64,000 nt of DNA from Paenibacillus sp. FSL H8-0548 (GCF_038630985.1 NZ_CP152049.1:4297501-4361500), one strand, 5' to 3'; counted from the stretch's first letter, positions 8,984 to 18,667 are shown. Numbers and translations are program-made. The notes: generated by a model from the letters alone, not told the origin.

Positions 8984-9895
8984 TCAATGATCGCGTTGAA
9001 CGAGATAATCCGCAATTTCAAGCAGTCTCTCTGGCGCCAGCAGCTCAGCTTCCAGAACAGCAGACTTCGCTTCTTGGGTTAATCGTTCCACCTGAGCTTT
9101 GCTCTCTTCTATTCCGATAAGGAAAGGATACGTTACTTTATTTTGCTGTACGTCACTATTGGTTTTTTTGCCGAGCTTCTGCTCATCCCCAATTAGATCT
9201 AATATATCGTCTTGAATTTGGAAAGCAAGTCCGATGTTGCGACCATATTGAGCAAGCAGCGCTAGCTGTTTATCTGTTGCCCCTCCAATACGTCCTCCCG
9301 CAGTAACCGAAAAAACGATAAGATCGCTGGTTTTGTGCAGATGAATATATTCAAGCTCTGCAACCGAGGTTATTCCTTGCTCTCCCAGCATATCTGCTAC
9401 CTGCCCGCCAACCATCCCAGGAGCACCAGCTAGCTTAGCCAGATCCTCTACTATAGCAAGCGCTACTTCAGCAGCAATTCCGCCTAGACGCGCCGCTTGA
9501 GGAATAAGGTAAAAAGCATGGGTAAGCAGTGCATCGCCGGCTAATATCGCCATGGCCTCTCCAAACACCTTATGATTCGTCGGCTTGCCTCTACGGAAAT
9601 CATCATCATCCATAGCAGGCAAATCATCGTGGATCAATGAATACGTGTGGATAAACTCAACCGCGCTAGCCACTGGCAACGCAGCATCCAATGCAGGCTT
9701 GCCTAATATGGCTTCCGCCGCGGATAGAACTAAAGCGGGTCTTAGACGCTTGCCTCCTGCTTCGAGTGAGTATTGCATCGCCTCCCGCAGCAATGAAGGA
9801 ACGTCCCATGTACTAGGCAGCGATTGTTTAAGCGAAGCTTCCGTCAGCTCCGAGCATTTCGTTAAATATGCTTTTATGGATGGCCTCTCGTTCAA
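8984..9895 (-). CDS. ispA: Farnesyl diphosphate synthase (polyprenyl synthetase)
   Basis: Trans-isoprenyl diphosphate synthase that joins isopentenyl and dimethylallyl units into geranyl/farnesyl diphosphate, the precursor for menaquinone, undecaprenyl phosphate and terpenoids. The first aspartate-rich motif is DDLPAMDDDDFRRG, the second DDILD, and the GGKRLRP basic patch binds isopentenyl diphosphate. 303 aa is typical. It starts at TTG 9895, 2 bases after the xseB stop, with AGGGG 7 bases upstream, so translation is tightly coupled to xseB. Chain length cannot be fixed from sequence alone, but the cyclase at 41.8 kb uses a longer prenyl substrate that would need a further synthase. Confidence 0.93.
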   Translation of the reverse strand: MNERPSIKAYLTKCSELTEASLKQSLPSTWDVPSLLREAMQYSLEAGGKRLRPALVLSAAEAILGKPALDAALPVASAVEFIHTYSLIHDDLPAMDDDDFRRGKPTNHKVFGEAMAILAGDALLTHAFYLIPQAARLGGIAAEVALAIVEDLAKLAGAPGMVGGQVADMLGEQGITSVAELEYIHLHKTSDLIVFSVTAGGRIGGATDKQLALLAQYGRNIGLAFQIQDDILDLIGDEQKLGKKTNSDVQQNKVTYPFLIGIEESKAQVERLTQEAKSAVLEAELLAPERLLEIADYLVQRDH

Positions 9896-9897
9896 GC

Positions 9898-10152
9898 TTA
9901 TTCCCCTTTATCCTCGTTCACGTCTGCAAACGTTTTTTTCTGAAAGCCTTGCTCCGTCTCAATCAATAATTCGATTTTGCGCTCGACCTGCTCCAGCTTT
10001 CCACCACATAGCTTTGACAATATCATGCCTTCTTGAAAAAGTTCAATTGCAGCTTCAAGAGGAACATCACCACTCTCAAGCTTCGAAACTATGGAGTCAA
10101 GGCGCTCCATTGCTTGCTCAAAATTAAGCTCGCTATCCTTTTTAACCGCCAT
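9898..10152 (-). CDS. xseB: Exodeoxyribonuclease VII small subunit
   Basis: Small helical subunit of the single-strand exonuclease VII, which forms the coiled shell around the XseA catalytic subunit. 84 aa with the family core FEQAMERLDSIVSKLESG and a second helix ELFQEGMILSKLCGGKLEQVE. It begins at ATG 10152 with GGGGAG, 4 bases after the xseA stop, so the two subunits are translated together. Confidence 0.95.
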   Translation of the reverse strand: MAVKKDSELNFEQAMERLDSIVSKLESGDVPLEAAIELFQEGMILSKLCGGKLEQVERKIELLIETEQGFQKKTFADVNEDKGE

Positions 10153-10156
10153 CGGT

Positions 10157-11506
10157 TTAATCTCCCCTCAATGAATCTACACGACAGTCAAGCTGACCAT
10201 CTGCTATCTTCACCTTAACGATATCGCCCAGCTTTACATCGTGAATCGATTTAATGAGCTGCCGCTCTTGCTTGTCGTAAACGAGACTATAGCCTCTAGA
10301 CATTACTTTTAACGGGCTTAACGCATCGAGCTGTCTCATAGAGCTATGTAGACTGTTCTTCTTTTCCTTTAAAATAAGAGCCATCGAAGTCTCCAGCTGC
10401 TTGCTTGCTGTCTGCCACCTTTTCGCAGCGAATACTGCACGTTCACCCGGATGATGACCAGCAATGGTGGTTTGGAGCTTAGCCAGGCGAGCATGTCCGC
10501 GCTGCGCAATCTGCTTCGTCCGCTGTTCCAGCTGCTCTGTCAAACGGTCAAGACGTTCGGCTTGATCGAGCAGGTATCGGCGTGGATGCAAAAAGAAAGG
10601 CGAACGACGAATCCGCTGAAGCTTATCCTTATCGATCTGAACTCGATAACGAATACCCTGTACGAGCCGCTTCTGTTGTCGCTGCAGCTGTTGCTGCAAT
10701 TCAGCCATGCTTGGAACGGCAAGCTCCGCTGCTGCTGTAGGTGTGGCCGCTCGCAAATCGGCAGCAAAGTCAGCAATTGTAAAATCCGTCTCATGGCCTA
10801 CCGCGCTAATTATCGGTATTTTTGACTCGGCAATGCTTCTAGCTACTGCTTCCTCGTTAAACGCCCACAGCTCTTCAAGCGAGCCGCCGCCGCGTCCAAC
10901 AATTAATACGTCGGCTTCGCCAAAACGGTTCATTGCTTCAATCGCCTTAACGATTTCTGGAGCGGCTTGTTTCCCTTGAACGAGCACAGGATATATATAT
11001 ACAGGTACTAAAGGATACCTGCGCTGTAGAGTAATAATAATATCACGTACCGCTGCCCCAGTCGGTGATGTAATGACGCCAATTGCTCGCGGAAAGCGCG
11101 GAATTGGACGTTTTCGCGATTGGTCAAATAGCCCTTCTGCGCTCAGCTTGCTCTTTAACTGCTCGAAAGCTAGATATAAGCTGCCAATGCCGTCAGGCTG
11201 CATGGATTGTACATAAAACTGATAATTGCCGTCACGCTCATAAACGGAAATATTACCTCTGGCAATTACCTTCGCACCCTCTTTAGGGATGAATGGAAGC
11301 CTCTGGTTATAGGAGGCAAACATGATTGACTTTATCCTGCTGTCGCTATCCTTCAGCGTAAAATACATATGTCCGCTGGAGTGATGAGTGAAATTCGAAA
11401 TTTCGCCGCGAAGTAAAATATCAGAAAGCAGCGTATCCGATTCCATTTTCATTTTGATATAACGATTAAGCTCTTTAATGGAATAAACCCGAGGCTGCTC
11501 CGCCAT
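10157..11506 (-). CDS. xseA: Exodeoxyribonuclease VII large subunit
   Basis: Catalytic subunit of exonuclease VII, which degrades single-stranded DNA bidirectionally to short oligonucleotides. An N-terminal OB-fold (about residues 5-100, VYSIKELNRYIK) is followed by the exonuclease domain with GVITSPTGAAVRDI and GRGGGSLEELWAFN, and by long C-terminal helices. I chose ATG 11506 (449 aa, MAEQPRVYSIKEL), with GGAG 9-13 bases upstream formed by the last codons of folD. A frame extension to 11635 would overlap folD by 120 bases and is not family-like. Confidence 0.95.
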   Translation of the reverse strand: MAEQPRVYSIKELNRYIKMKMESDTLLSDILLRGEISNFTHHSSGHMYFTLKDSDSRIKSIMFASYNQRLPFIPKEGAKVIARGNISVYERDGNYQFYVQSMQPDGIGSLYLAFEQLKSKLSAEGLFDQSRKRPIPRFPRAIGVITSPTGAAVRDIIITLQRRYPLVPVYIYPVLVQGKQAAPEIVKAIEAMNRFGEADVLIVGRGGGSLEELWAFNEEAVARSIAESKIPIISAVGHETDFTIADFAADLRAATPTAAAELAVPSMAELQQQLQRQQKRLVQGIRYRVQIDKDKLQRIRRSPFFLHPRRYLLDQAERLDRLTEQLEQRTKQIAQRGHARLAKLQTTIAGHHPGERAVFAAKRWQTASKQLETSMALILKEKKNSLHSSMRQLDALSPLKVMSRGYSLVYDKQERQLIKSIHDVKLGDIVKVKIADGQLDCRVDSLRGD

Positions 11507-11514
11507 GCCTGCAA

Positions 11515-12375
11515 TCACTCCTTGATTCCGTTTGCCCTTTTTGCCGCCGTAATCGTGTTCTTCATAAGCAAGGTAATGGTCATTGGGCCTACTCCGCCCG
11601 GTACAGGCGTTATGTAGCCTGCCGTATCCAAACAATCATCAAAATCAACATCGCCAGCGAGCTTTCCATCAGGAAGACGGTTAATGCCTACATCAATAAC
11701 GATGGCGCCAGGTTTAACGAATTTACTGTCGATTGCTTTTGCTTTCCCGATTGCAACAACGAGTATATCTGCTTGTTTTGCAATTTCCTCCATATTAGCT
11801 GTACGGGAATGACAAATCGTCACCGTGGCATTCTCGCGAAGCAGCAGCATTGCTACCGGCTTGCCAACGATATTGCTTCGGCCGATGACAACAGCATGCT
11901 TGCCGGAAATATCTACACCGCTGCGTTTAATGAGCTCAATAACACCTGCTGGGGTACATGGAAGGAGACTATCATCGCCAATGACCAAATTCCCAACACT
12001 CTCCGGGTGGAAGCCATCAACATCCTTTGCAACACTTATCGCATCAATGACTGCCTTCTCGTTAATATGTTTCGGAAGCGGCAATTGAACAAGAATACCA
12101 TTAATTGAAGCTTGATTGTTCAAGCGTTCGATCAATGCAAGCAATTCTTCTTCGCTCGTTTCAGCCGATAGGCGATGTACTTCAGAATAAATTCCAAGCT
12201 GCTGACACGCCTTTTCCTTAGAACCGACATATACTTTCGAAGCAGGATCCTCTCCTACAAGTACAACGGCTAAACCAGGAATAACTCCCTTTTCTTTCAA
12301 GGCTGCAGTTTCCGTAATCATTTCCTCACGGATAAGGTCGGATATCTTCTTACCTTCAATGATTTGTGCGCACAT
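11515..12375 (-). CDS. folD: Bifunctional methylenetetrahydrofolate dehydrogenase/cyclohydrolase
   Basis: NADP-dependent enzyme that converts methylene-tetrahydrofolate via methenyl- to 10-formyl-tetrahydrofolate. The catalytic lysine lies in [13 protein letters not shown]. The nucleotide-binding segment is [14 protein letters not shown], and the signature is [11 protein letters not shown] near the C-terminus. 286 aa is typical. ATG with GGAG nine bases upstream. It follows nusB by 50 bases and is almost contiguous with xseA. Confidence 0.97.
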   Translation of the reverse strand: MCAQIIEGKKISDLIREEMITETAALKEKGVIPGLAVVLVGEDPASKVYVGSKEKACQQLGIYSEVHRLSAETSEEELLALIERLNNQASINGILVQLPLPKHINEKAVIDAISVAKDVDGFHPESVGNLVIGDDSLLPCTPAGVIELIKRSGVDISGKHAVVIGRSNIVGKPVAMLLLRENATVTICHSRTANMEEIAKQADILVVAIGKAKAIDSKFVKPGAIVIDVGINRLPDGKLAGDVDFDDCLDTAGYITPVPGGVGPMTITLLMKNTITAAKRANGIKE

Positions 12376-12425
12376 AGCTCCAGTCTCCTTTGAATTAAAT
12401 GTATGATATTTCTTTAAAAAAGCAA

Positions 12426-12869
12426 TTAAGATTTGAGCTCTTCAACCTCTTCAAGCAGCTTCCCAAGCACGCCATTCACAAATTTACCAGATTCCTCTGT
12501 GCCAAAATGTTTAGCAAGCTCGATCGCTTCATTAATCGCTGCTTTAGGGGGTACGTCATCACGGAATACAATCTCGTAACAAGCCAATCTTAATACTTGA
12601 CGGTCTACACGTGACAAACGATCGATATGCCAGCCAGTCAAAAACTGCTGCAGCATGCCGTCTATTGCTTGCTTATGCTCCATTACGCCTAATACAAGCT
12701 CACGTATAAATTCATCCGTACCGCCGACCTCAGAAGGGTCTGCTCCAATTTCATTTTCTTGACGAAGCTCCTCCATCAGCATATCAACCGCATCTGATGC
12801 AGAAACCTCATTCATTTCCATTTGGTATAAGCATGATACTGCTATTTCTCTCGCTAATCTACGTTTCAT
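12426..12869 (-). CDS. nusB: Transcription antitermination factor NusB
   Basis: RNA-binding all-helical protein that works with NusE (S10) on rRNA operon boxA sequences. 147 aa, with [16 protein letters not shown] at the N-terminus and the C-terminal family stretch [32 protein letters not shown] (cited here only as landmarks, residues about 108-139). ATG with GGAGG 4 bases upstream. The gene lies after the terminator that ends the asp23 operon, so it probably has its own promoter, which I could not place with confidence. Confidence 0.95.
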   Translation of the reverse strand: MKRRLAREIAVSCLYQMEMNEVSASDAVDMLMEELRQENEIGADPSEVGGTDEFIRELVLGVMEHKQAIDGMLQQFLTGWHIDRLSRVDRQVLRLACYEIVFRDDVPPKAAINEAIELAKHFGTEESGKFVNGVLGKLLEEVEELKS

Positions 12870-12920
12870 GTGACCTCCACGGCAGCTTTATGCCGATAAA
12901 ATGGTTTGTGTTCCTATTTC

Positions 12921-12991
12921 AAAAAAAAGCCTATGATCTCCTCCCTGCCACGAATTAGCGGCTATCCGAAATCCGGAGTACGGAGGAGACC
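12921..12991 (-). terminator. Terminator downstream of the asp23-amaP-DUF2273 group
   Basis: The arms GGTCTCCTCC and GGAGGAGATC (on the plus strand 12982-12991 and 12935-12944) pair with one G-U. A CCG/CGG pair sits inside the loop, and eight T follow on the minus strand. It starts just past the DUF2273 stop. Confidence 0.75.
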
Positions 12992-12997
12992 ACAGGA

Positions 12998-13227
12998 TCA
13001 TTTAAACGGCCTGAATCTTTCTAACAACGAATACCAAAGCCGCTGCCATGGTAAGATAGGTCCGTTGTTTGTTTCCTTATGCAAACCAATCCAATACCCG
13101 ATGGACACAAGCAGCGCTACAAAAAGCATGTCCCAAAAACCAACAAATAAATATAAAAACCCAAAAAACAGACCTATCGCAGCGCCAGCAGCGCGCTTCC
13201 CGTAGATGGCCCAGAACTCCGTCCACA
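12998..13227 (-). CDS. DUF2273 family small membrane protein
   Basis: 76 aa beginning MWTEFWAIYGKR, with a hydrophobic core of two membrane segments (GAAIGLFFGFLYLFVGFWDM, then LFVALLVSIGYWIG) and a basic C-terminus. DUF2273 proteins accompany Asp23 and AmaP in many Firmicutes and are thought to belong to the same envelope complex. The ATG at 13227 has GGTGA 8 bases upstream. A GTG at 13240 overlapping that site would add four residues. It starts 15 bases after the amaP stop. Confidence 0.85.
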
Positions 13228-13242
13228 TCAGCAAACTCACCT

Positions 13243-13800
13243 CTATTCCACGCGACTCTTAAACGTGCCCGTTTGAATGATGTTCGCAACATATACTGCA
13301 ACGTTCATTACAGGTATACCGGCTATGTCCTCAACATGCTCCTTCACGGAGCGTTGAATTTCCTCAGTCAGCACCGGTATAGAGCTTTCCCCATCAACAA
13401 CAGCACGAATAACGATATCGAGTCCAGCATCAGTAGCACGGATACGCGTGCGCAAATCCTTTACCCCGCGCTGACGAGATGCTGCCTTCATTGCTAAATT
13501 TTCGATCGTTTCAAGAGAGATGCGAATATCACCAAAGTCAGTTCTTTGATCAATTGACGGAGCACTTGCCGAACCGCGATGAAGCGATACGATAAAAAAT
13601 CTCAAGCTAAGGAAAAACAGGATGACACCCGTTACAGCTATCGTAATTTTGATGGAATCGATACGATATAAATCGCCAATCAGATCATTCAATAGATCCT
13701 CCGATATCCAACCAAACCCAATGGAGAGCAGAAATAAAGATAAACATCCAATTACGATGCTATATAAAAATAAAAGCAGCTTGTCCACGACTTTAACCAA
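13243..13800 (-). CDS. amaP: Alkaline shock response membrane anchor protein AmaP
   Basis: Membrane protein that tethers Asp23-type proteins to the membrane. Two N-terminal hydrophobic segments (about residues 8-30 and 50-70 of the 185-aa form) precede an Asp23/Gls24-like soluble domain with the pattern ISLETIENLAMKAASRQRGV and a C-terminal VKEHVEDIAGIPV. I chose TTG at 13800 (MVKVVDKLLLFLYS), with GGAGG 7 bases upstream. The upstream frame extension to 13860 reads through a hairpin and is unlikely to be translated. It lies between asp23 and DUF2273 in the same direction. Confidence 0.88.
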   Translation of the reverse strand: MVKVVDKLLLFLYSIVIGCLSLFLLSIGFGWISEDLLNDLIGDLYRIDSIKITIAVTGVILFFLSLRFFIVSLHRGSASAPSIDQRTDFGDIRISLETIENLAMKAASRQRGVKDLRTRIRATDAGLDIVIRAVVDGESSIPVLTEEIQRSVKEHVEDIAGIPVMNVAVYVANIIQTGTFKSRVE

Positions 13801-13829
13801 CGTAGCGCCTCCTCCTGCCAAGCCGAATG

Positions 13830-13873
13830 AAAACCCCCTAGCGCCGAGCGGCATGCCCAATCACCAGGGGGTT
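13830..13873 (-). terminator. Hairpin between asp23 and amaP
   Basis: AACCCCCT (13832-13839) pairs with AGGGGGTT (13866-13873), and the minus-strand product ends in TTTT. It may be a partial terminator or processing site that makes Asp23 more abundant than AmaP, since the next gene starts 30 bases on. That role is inference. Confidence 0.5.
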
Positions 13874-13897
13874 GTACGGAATTTAATTAAGCTTAAT

Positions 13898-14305
13898 CTA
13901 TTTAACTCTGTAAGGGATCTCATCTTCTTCCGGCTTCTCAGGCGTCTTGAAATGTACGTCGTGAATATGTACGTTCACTTCAATAACATGAAGACCCGTC
14001 ATCATCTCAATGGAGTGCTTCACATTCCGTTGAATTTCGGTAGCAATTTCAGGAATCCGGTTACCGTATTCTACGATAATCGAAACATCCACTGCCGCTT
14101 CACGCTGACCAACTTCAACTTTAACGCCTTTAGATAAGTTTTTCCGACCAAGAAGCTCAACGATGCCTCCAGCGAATCCGCCGCTCATACCAGCGACTCC
14201 ATTAACTTCGATCGTCGCTAAACCAGCGATAACCTCAATCACTTCAGGTGCGATTTGAATGGTGCCAATGTCCGTTTTCTCATACTCAGCAGCAATCGTA
14301 CTCAT
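13898..14305 (-). CDS. Asp23/Gls24 family envelope stress protein
   Basis: 135 aa Asp23/Gls24 family protein. The N-terminal part has IQIAPEVIEVIAGLATIEV and GVAGMSGG, and the middle has GVKVEVGQREAAVDVSIIVEYG followed by NVKHSIEMMTGLHVIEVNV. Such proteins are abundant, membrane-associated through AmaP, and linked to alkaline and envelope stress in Staphylococcus. It begins with ATG 14305 behind AAGGAGG. It is the first gene after a good sigma-A promoter and upstream of amaP. Confidence 0.92.
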   Translation of the reverse strand: MSTIAAEYEKTDIGTIQIAPEVIEVIAGLATIEVNGVAGMSGGFAGGIVELLGRKNLSKGVKVEVGQREAAVDVSIIVEYGNRIPEIATEIQRNVKHSIEMMTGLHVIEVNVHIHDVHFKTPEKPEEDEIPYRVK

Positions 14306-14378
14306 GATGGCTGTACACCTCCTTAAAGTTGCGCGTACACGGCGCAGAGCCTAGCAATGAACCGTATCTTGTTAATAT

Positions 14379-14407
14379 ACTATAACATTCGCCAAGAAAT
14401 ATGACAA
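14379..14407 (-). promoter_or_regulatory. Sigma-A promoter of asp23 operon
   Basis: Minus-strand TTGTCA (14402-14407) and TATAGT (14379-14384) with a 17-base spacer. It lies in the accC-asp23 gap, about 75 bases upstream of the asp23 start. No sigma-B-type sequence (GTTT...GGGTAT) was seen. Confidence 0.7.
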
Positions 14408-14440
14408 ACAATACTAGTTGTTCACAGCATTGCCTTATTG

Positions 14441-15796
14441 TCATTCTTTAGCGTTAATATCATGCTCTTCTAGGAATTTTATATCGAAGTCTCCGCTCAC
14501 AAATTTCGGGTGGTTCAGCAGCTTCAAATGGAATGGAATGGTCGTCCGAATTCCTTCAATTGCGAACTCAGATAATGCCCGTTTCATTCTCGCGATTGCT
14601 TCCTCACGAGTGGCTCCCCATACGATTAGTTTTGCAATCATCGAATCGTAGTGAGGTGAAATCGTGTAGCCAGGATATACAGCACTATCGATACGTACGC
14701 CTGCGCCGCCGGGAGGCAAATAAAATGGAATCAAGCCTGGAGACGGCATGAAATTCCGTTCTGAATCCTCAGCGTTAATCCTGCATTCAATGGACCAGCC
14801 ATTTATTTTCAAATCGCTTTGCTCAAAGGACAGCGGATTACCTTCTGCTACAGAAATCATTTCTTTAATGAGATCAACATTCGTAATCATTTCAGTTACG
14901 GGATGCTCAACCTGAATACGTGTATTCATTTCCATAAAGTAAAATTTTTCATCAGGCCCGAGTAGAAACTCAAGCGTACCTGCACCTGAATAGTTTACTG
15001 CAAGCGCTGCACGAACAGCTGCTTGACCCATTCGTTCACGAAGCTCTGGCGTTAATACCGAGCATGGTGCTTCTTCTACGAGCTTCTGACGACGACGCTG
15101 TACGGAGCAATCACGTTCAAACAAATGAACGGCATTGCCGTGCTTGTCCGCCATAATTTGGATTTCGACATGCTTCATGCCTGTCAGATATTTTTCCAAA
15201 TATACGCCAGCGTTGCCGAATGCCTTCTGAGCTTCCTGCTGTGCCGTCGTAATTTGTGAAATCAGCATCGTCTCGTCATCAGCAATTCGAATACCTTTGC
15301 CTCCGCCGCCGGCTGTCGCTTTTATAATAACAGGATACCCAATTTCTCGAGCAACACGAACCGCATCCTCCATATTTTCCACAAGTCCATCCGAACCAGG
15401 AATAATAGGAACATCAGCTGATTTCATCGTAAGCTTCGCAACGGCCTTATCGCCCATCCTGTTGATCGCATCTGGAGATGGACCAATGAAGGTAATGTTG
15501 CATGACTCGCAAATTTCCGCAAAGTCAGCATTTTCCGCTAAGAAGCCATAGCCGGGATGAATCGCGTCGCATTCGGTAATTGTAGCTACGCTCATAATAT
15601 TCGTTAAATTCAAATAGCTGTCTTTCGATGCGGTCGGTCCGATGCAATAAGCTTCGTCTGCCAGCTTCACATGAAGTGAATCGCGATCCGCCTCTGAATA
15701 AACAGCAACTGAGCTAATGCCCAGCTCGCGGCATGCACGAATGATTCGAACCGCAATTTCGCCGCGGTTGGCAATTAATATTTTGTGAAATTTCAC
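14441..15796 (-). CDS. accC: Acetyl-CoA carboxylase, biotin carboxylase subunit
   Basis: ATP-dependent carboxylation of the biotin on AccB, the first half-reaction of malonyl-CoA synthesis. The N-terminal motif is [17 protein letters not shown], the ATP-grasp loop [11 protein letters not shown], and the active-site stretch is [15 protein letters not shown] chose GTG at 15796 (451 aa), with AGGGG 7 bases upstream; a TTG at 15817 would add seven unconserved residues. It follows accB by 53 bases, the usual accBC pair. The carboxyltransferase genes accA/accD are not in the window. Confidence 0.96.
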   Translation of the reverse strand: MKFHKILIANRGEIAVRIIRACRELGISSVAVYSEADRDSLHVKLADEAYCIGPTASKDSYLNLTNIMSVATITECDAIHPGYGFLAENADFAEICESCNITFIGPSPDAINRMGDKAVAKLTMKSADVPIIPGSDGLVENMEDAVRVAREIGYPVIIKATAGGGGKGIRIADDETMLISQITTAQQEAQKAFGNAGVYLEKYLTGMKHVEIQIMADKHGNAVHLFERDCSVQRRRQKLVEEAPCSVLTPELRERMGQAAVRAALAVNYSGAGTLEFLLGPDEKFYFMEMNTRIQVEHPVTEMITNVDLIKEMISVAEGNPLSFEQSDLKINGWSIECRINAEDSERNFMPSPGLIPFYLPPGGAGVRIDSAVYPGYTISPHYDSMIAKLIVWGATREEAIARMKRALSEFAIEGIRTTIPFHLKLLNHPKFVSGDFDIKFLEEHDINAKE

Positions 15797-15849
15797 GTAG
15801 GAACCCCTTTCAAACAACAGTTTCCCTGTTTCGACGTTTACTCACTTCT

Positions 15850-16341
15850 TTATTCTGGCTTCACAAGGAACAATGGCTGGCCATATTCCACGAGCTGACC
15901 GTTGGATACTAAAATCTCCACGATCTCTCCGCGAACCTCAGCCTCAAGCTCATTCATCAGCTTCATCGCTTCAAGTATGCAAACAACGCTCTTGTCGCTT
16001 ACACGGTCGCCGATTTTAACGAAAGCAGATGTTTCTGGAGTCGGCGAGCTGTAGAAGGTTCCAACCATTGGCGAAACAATTTGATGCAAATGATCTGTAG
16101 ACGGCTGTACTGCCACTGTTTCTTGCACAGCTTGAGACTGAGCTGCTGGAGCTGCTTGTTGTACTTGTAGAGGTGCAGTCGCGTATGTATGCGTAATTGG
16201 GGCTGCTTGCACATTCACCACTTCGGTTTTTCCAGGCTTGCGGATGAGCAGGCGAGTCCCTTCGTTTTCGATTTCCAGCTCATGAACGGAAGTTTGATCA
16301 ACCAATTTGATCAACTCTTTGATCTCGCTCAATTTGAACAT
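15850..16341 (-). CDS. accB: Acetyl-CoA carboxylase biotin carboxyl carrier protein
   Basis: Carries the covalently bound biotin between AccC and the carboxyltransferase. 163 aa, with a conserved N-terminal helix [16 protein letters not shown], a Pro/Ala/Gln-rich linker (about 50-85) and the C-terminal biotinyl domain with the acceptor lysine in [11 protein letters not shown] 16341 has GGAGTG 9 bases upstream; a GTG at 16353 overlaps that site and is not used in my call. A TATAAT at 16448-16453 (minus) may be the -10 of the accBC promoter, but its -35 is weak. Confidence 0.95.
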   Translation of the reverse strand: MFKLSEIKELIKLVDQTSVHELEIENEGTRLLIRKPGKTEVVNVQAAPITHTYATAPLQVQQAAPAAQSQAVQETVAVQPSTDHLHQIVSPMVGTFYSSPTPETSAFVKIGDRVSDKSVVCILEAMKLMNELEAEVRGEIVEILVSNGQLVEYGQPLFLVKPE

Positions 16342-16505
16342 GAATATTTTCACTCCTTAAATTTGCGATAGAAAAATTGCTTCCATAGCTTGTTGCCATA
16401 GAAGGTAACCATCTCAATATTAATAATTCTTTCACATAACGATTAACATTATATCATAAACAAGCCTGAACACGAACAATTTTTGTTTTATCGGCAATGA
16501 CAGCA

Positions 16506-16555
16506 CAAAAAAAGACACTGCTACCACCAGCTTACATGCTGGCGGAAGCAGCGTC
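16506..16555 (-). terminator. Terminator of the spoIIIA operon
   Basis: A long stem from GACACTGCT to AGCAGCGTC (16514-16555), with inner CCAGC/GCTGG pairing, is followed by eight T on the minus strand. It is 26 bases after the spoIIIAH stop. Confidence 0.9.
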
Positions 16556-16580
16556 CTCCTGTTTAATTTGATGATGTTTG

Positions 16581-17198
16581 TTATGGAATATAACGTACCG
16601 ACACTTGATCTGCTCCTACATCCATAGTGCTCATTACTAATTTGATAATATCCGCTGCTTCTTTTTTCTCCAGCTTTTCGCTTGAGACTACGACACTGAA
16701 CTTGTCACTTTGTTCATCGATCGCCACCTGCTCATAGCGCGTCAACAACTCTGATTCAATTCCAGTCAGCTTCGCGTTTTTCTCCTCCAGCATTTCAAGC
16801 TCGCCTATTGCAGCTACTGGCTCTTCTATATTTGATTTCGTTTCTGCGATTACAGCCATAATCCGATTGCCTTCCTCAATATTTTTTCGCTCCCGCTTCG
16901 CGAGCAATTCACTGAACACACCGCCTGCTGCCAGACCTTGCTCCTCAATGAGGGCGAGTGTTTTCTGATCCTCTTCGCTGAGAATTTCACCATCTGTTGG
17001 AAGCTCCACTTCATTTACAATGAGCGCATCCCCTTTAGTAGAAGCCTCTGTAGCATTTTGTGCTGCTTGCTCCGTTTTGGAGCTATCTGTCAGAACCTCC
17101 GGCGAGTCTACATCTTGCGTAAATAAATAATAAGCAGATAATACCACCATCAAGCTAAGCATTGATACGAGCCATACCGTTTGTCTTTTCGTGTTCAT
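16581..17198 (-). CDS. spoIIIAH: Stage III sporulation protein AH
   Basis: Mother-cell membrane protein. Its extracellular domain binds forespore SpoIIQ and forms a ring of the feeding-tube channel that supports forespore gene expression. 205 aa: one N-terminal transmembrane segment (about 8-27, VWLVSMLSLMVVLSAYYLF), an acidic linker, and a C-terminal ring-building domain (about 115-200) like those of YscJ/FliF. ATG start, the last gene of the operon. Confidence 0.95.
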   Translation of the reverse strand: MNTKRQTVWLVSMLSLMVVLSAYYLFTQDVDSPEVLTDSSKTEQAAQNATEASTKGDALIVNEVELPTDGEILSEEDQKTLALIEEQGLAAGGVFSELLAKRERKNIEEGNRIMAVIAETKSNIEEPVAAIGELEMLEEKNAKLTGIESELLTRYEQVAIDEQSDKFSVVVSSEKLEKKEAADIIKLVMSTMDVGADQVSVRYIP

Positions 17199-17233
17199 GT
17201 GAACACCCTCCCCAACATTTCAATTTTGTTGAA

Positions 17234-17866
17234 CTACTGTTTGCTCGGCACTACAGAAATTCGGTTAACCGGGACGTTAATTCCCTTTTCAACAGCATTG
17301 ATGATGAGACGTCTGACCGTCATATTTTCTGCTCCTCTAGCGACAATGAGAATTCCACGAATGCGCGGATTAATCGTTTTGGTTATAATCGGCTTCTGAT
17401 CTCCCGAGATTTCATACAATACGACCTGTCCGTCCTTGGTGATGGAGGTGATGTGGCGTTTACCGCCATTCGGATCGTTCTCATCTGTAGTCTGCTGTGA
17501 TTCTTGCTCATTCTGCGCAATAATAATTTCCTCTGTCGATTCGACCGTTACGAGCACATCCACACTTCCTACACCAACAATTTTCTCCAGAATCTCTTTC
17601 AGCCTCGCCTCCAAAGGATGCTCAATTGCAGCAAACATCGAGCCAGAGGAAGCAGCCGAATTGTTCCAAGCAGCCTCGGTCTGCGGTGGTGGATTCGGAT
17701 CCTGTACAGACGGTTCCACTTCCTTATAGGTTAAAAATGAATTCATAATCATTAGCGCTGCGCCAATCCCACCAACGATGAGCAAAATTCGCAGCGTCCT
17801 AATTCGCTTTGGACCGCCGGGACCTCCGCTAACCGCTGATTCTATGCCTTCCAGCCATTTGGCCAC
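17234..17866 (-). CDS. spoIIIAG: Stage III sporulation protein AG
   Basis: Forms the large ring of the SpoIIIA-SpoIIQ complex. 210 aa with one membrane segment (about 26-43, LRILLIVGGIGAALMIMNSF), a variable linker, and a C-terminal domain with IVGVGSVDVLVTVESTEEI and GILIVARGAENMTVRRLIINAVE, the ring-building fold. It starts with GTG 17866, GGAGG 9 bases upstream. Shortly after the spoIIIAF stop (31 bases). Confidence 0.95.
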   Translation of the reverse strand: MAKWLEGIESAVSGGPGGPKRIRTLRILLIVGGIGAALMIMNSFLTYKEVEPSVQDPNPPPQTEAAWNNSAASSGSMFAAIEHPLEARLKEILEKIVGVGSVDVLVTVESTEEIIIAQNEQESQQTTDENDPNGGKRHITSITKDGQVVLYEISGDQKPIITKTINPRIRGILIVARGAENMTVRRLIINAVEKGINVPVNRISVVPSKQ

Positions 17867-17897
17867 CGCGCCTTACCTCCTATCTGTCCCTAGACAT

Positions 17898-18650
17898 TCA
17901 TTGCTTCTCCATCTTTGCTGGCTGCCTTACCACAATGTTGCCCCCCTCGACCCCCCAGCCCCTCGTAATCAATTCACGAATGGCTGAAGCAGTAGGCGCA
18001 TCTGCCTCCGACCACTTGCTTTTAGCTCGGCCTTGGTTCTGATCCTGCTTCTTTTTCGTATCCACATCCTGATCGCTAAGCTGAGAATCCTGATTTCCAG
18101 AAGACTCGATCTCAATTTCAACGATGACTGGCTTCACGATTTCTATGGCCGTTTCATCCCCTGTTGAGTTAGTCGACTCGCTCGCCGCTTGGAGAGTAAC
18201 TGTAATTTGACTTATGTAAGGCATTTGCTTACCAGAGTGAGTGACCCACTTCAGTATCGCGTCTACCTCCTCGACAGGAGCCTTTGTTTGTTCAAGCAGC
18301 TCTGTGCGGATCGTCGCTTCAAGCGTCCGCTCTGTAAGCTTTGCAGCTTCAAGCGTACGTTTCTCGCTCATTGCTTCCGCATCCCTCGTAATTTGGTTTA
18401 ATCCGGTCATCTGCACCTCTCGTGTCATCGCCGATTCACTCCACTGCTTCATGCCTTCATCCAGCTTCTCCCCTATGTCACTTTGCATAAGCTTTAATAT
18501 GGGGGAGAGTATCGTCAGCAGTATAAACAAACCTACGACGAGCCGTGCATAACGCTGCATGGCTTTGTTCGGAAGCAGAAGCTCGACGAATACAGCCAGC
18601 AAAATAATTGCGATGATGTCTCTCAGCCAGTCGCTTAACCAAGCAACCAC
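17898..18650 (-). CDS. spoIIIAF: Stage III sporulation protein AF
   Basis: Integral membrane component of the SpoIIIA complex. 250 aa with two N-terminal membrane segments (about 12-27 and 36-53) and a C-terminal soluble domain that includes a Lys/Gln-rich insertion (about 193-215, DVDTKKKQDQNQGRAKSK region). GTG start at 18650 with GGAG nine bases upstream, 17 bases after the spoIIIAE stop. The domain ends with ITRGWGVEGGNIVV, as in family members. Confidence 0.94.
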   Translation of the reverse strand: MVAWLSDWLRDIIAIILLAVFVELLLPNKAMQRYARLVVGLFILLTILSPILKLMQSDIGEKLDEGMKQWSESAMTREVQMTGLNQITRDAEAMSEKRTLEAAKLTERTLEATIRTELLEQTKAPVEEVDAILKWVTHSGKQMPYISQITVTLQAASESTNSTGDETAIEIVKPVIVEIEIESSGNQDSQLSDQDVDTKKKQDQNQGRAKSKWSEADAPTASAIRELITRGWGVEGGNIVVRQPAKMEKQ

Positions 18651-18667
18651 ACCATTCGTCTCCTTCC

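Noticed and set aside
11507..11635. 43-codon upstream extension of XseA
   Set aside because: It overlaps folD in another frame; ATG 11506 fits the family.
13801..13860. 20-codon upstream extension of AmaP
   Set aside because: It crosses the hairpin after asp23; TTG 13800 has GGAGG at good spacing and fits the family start.
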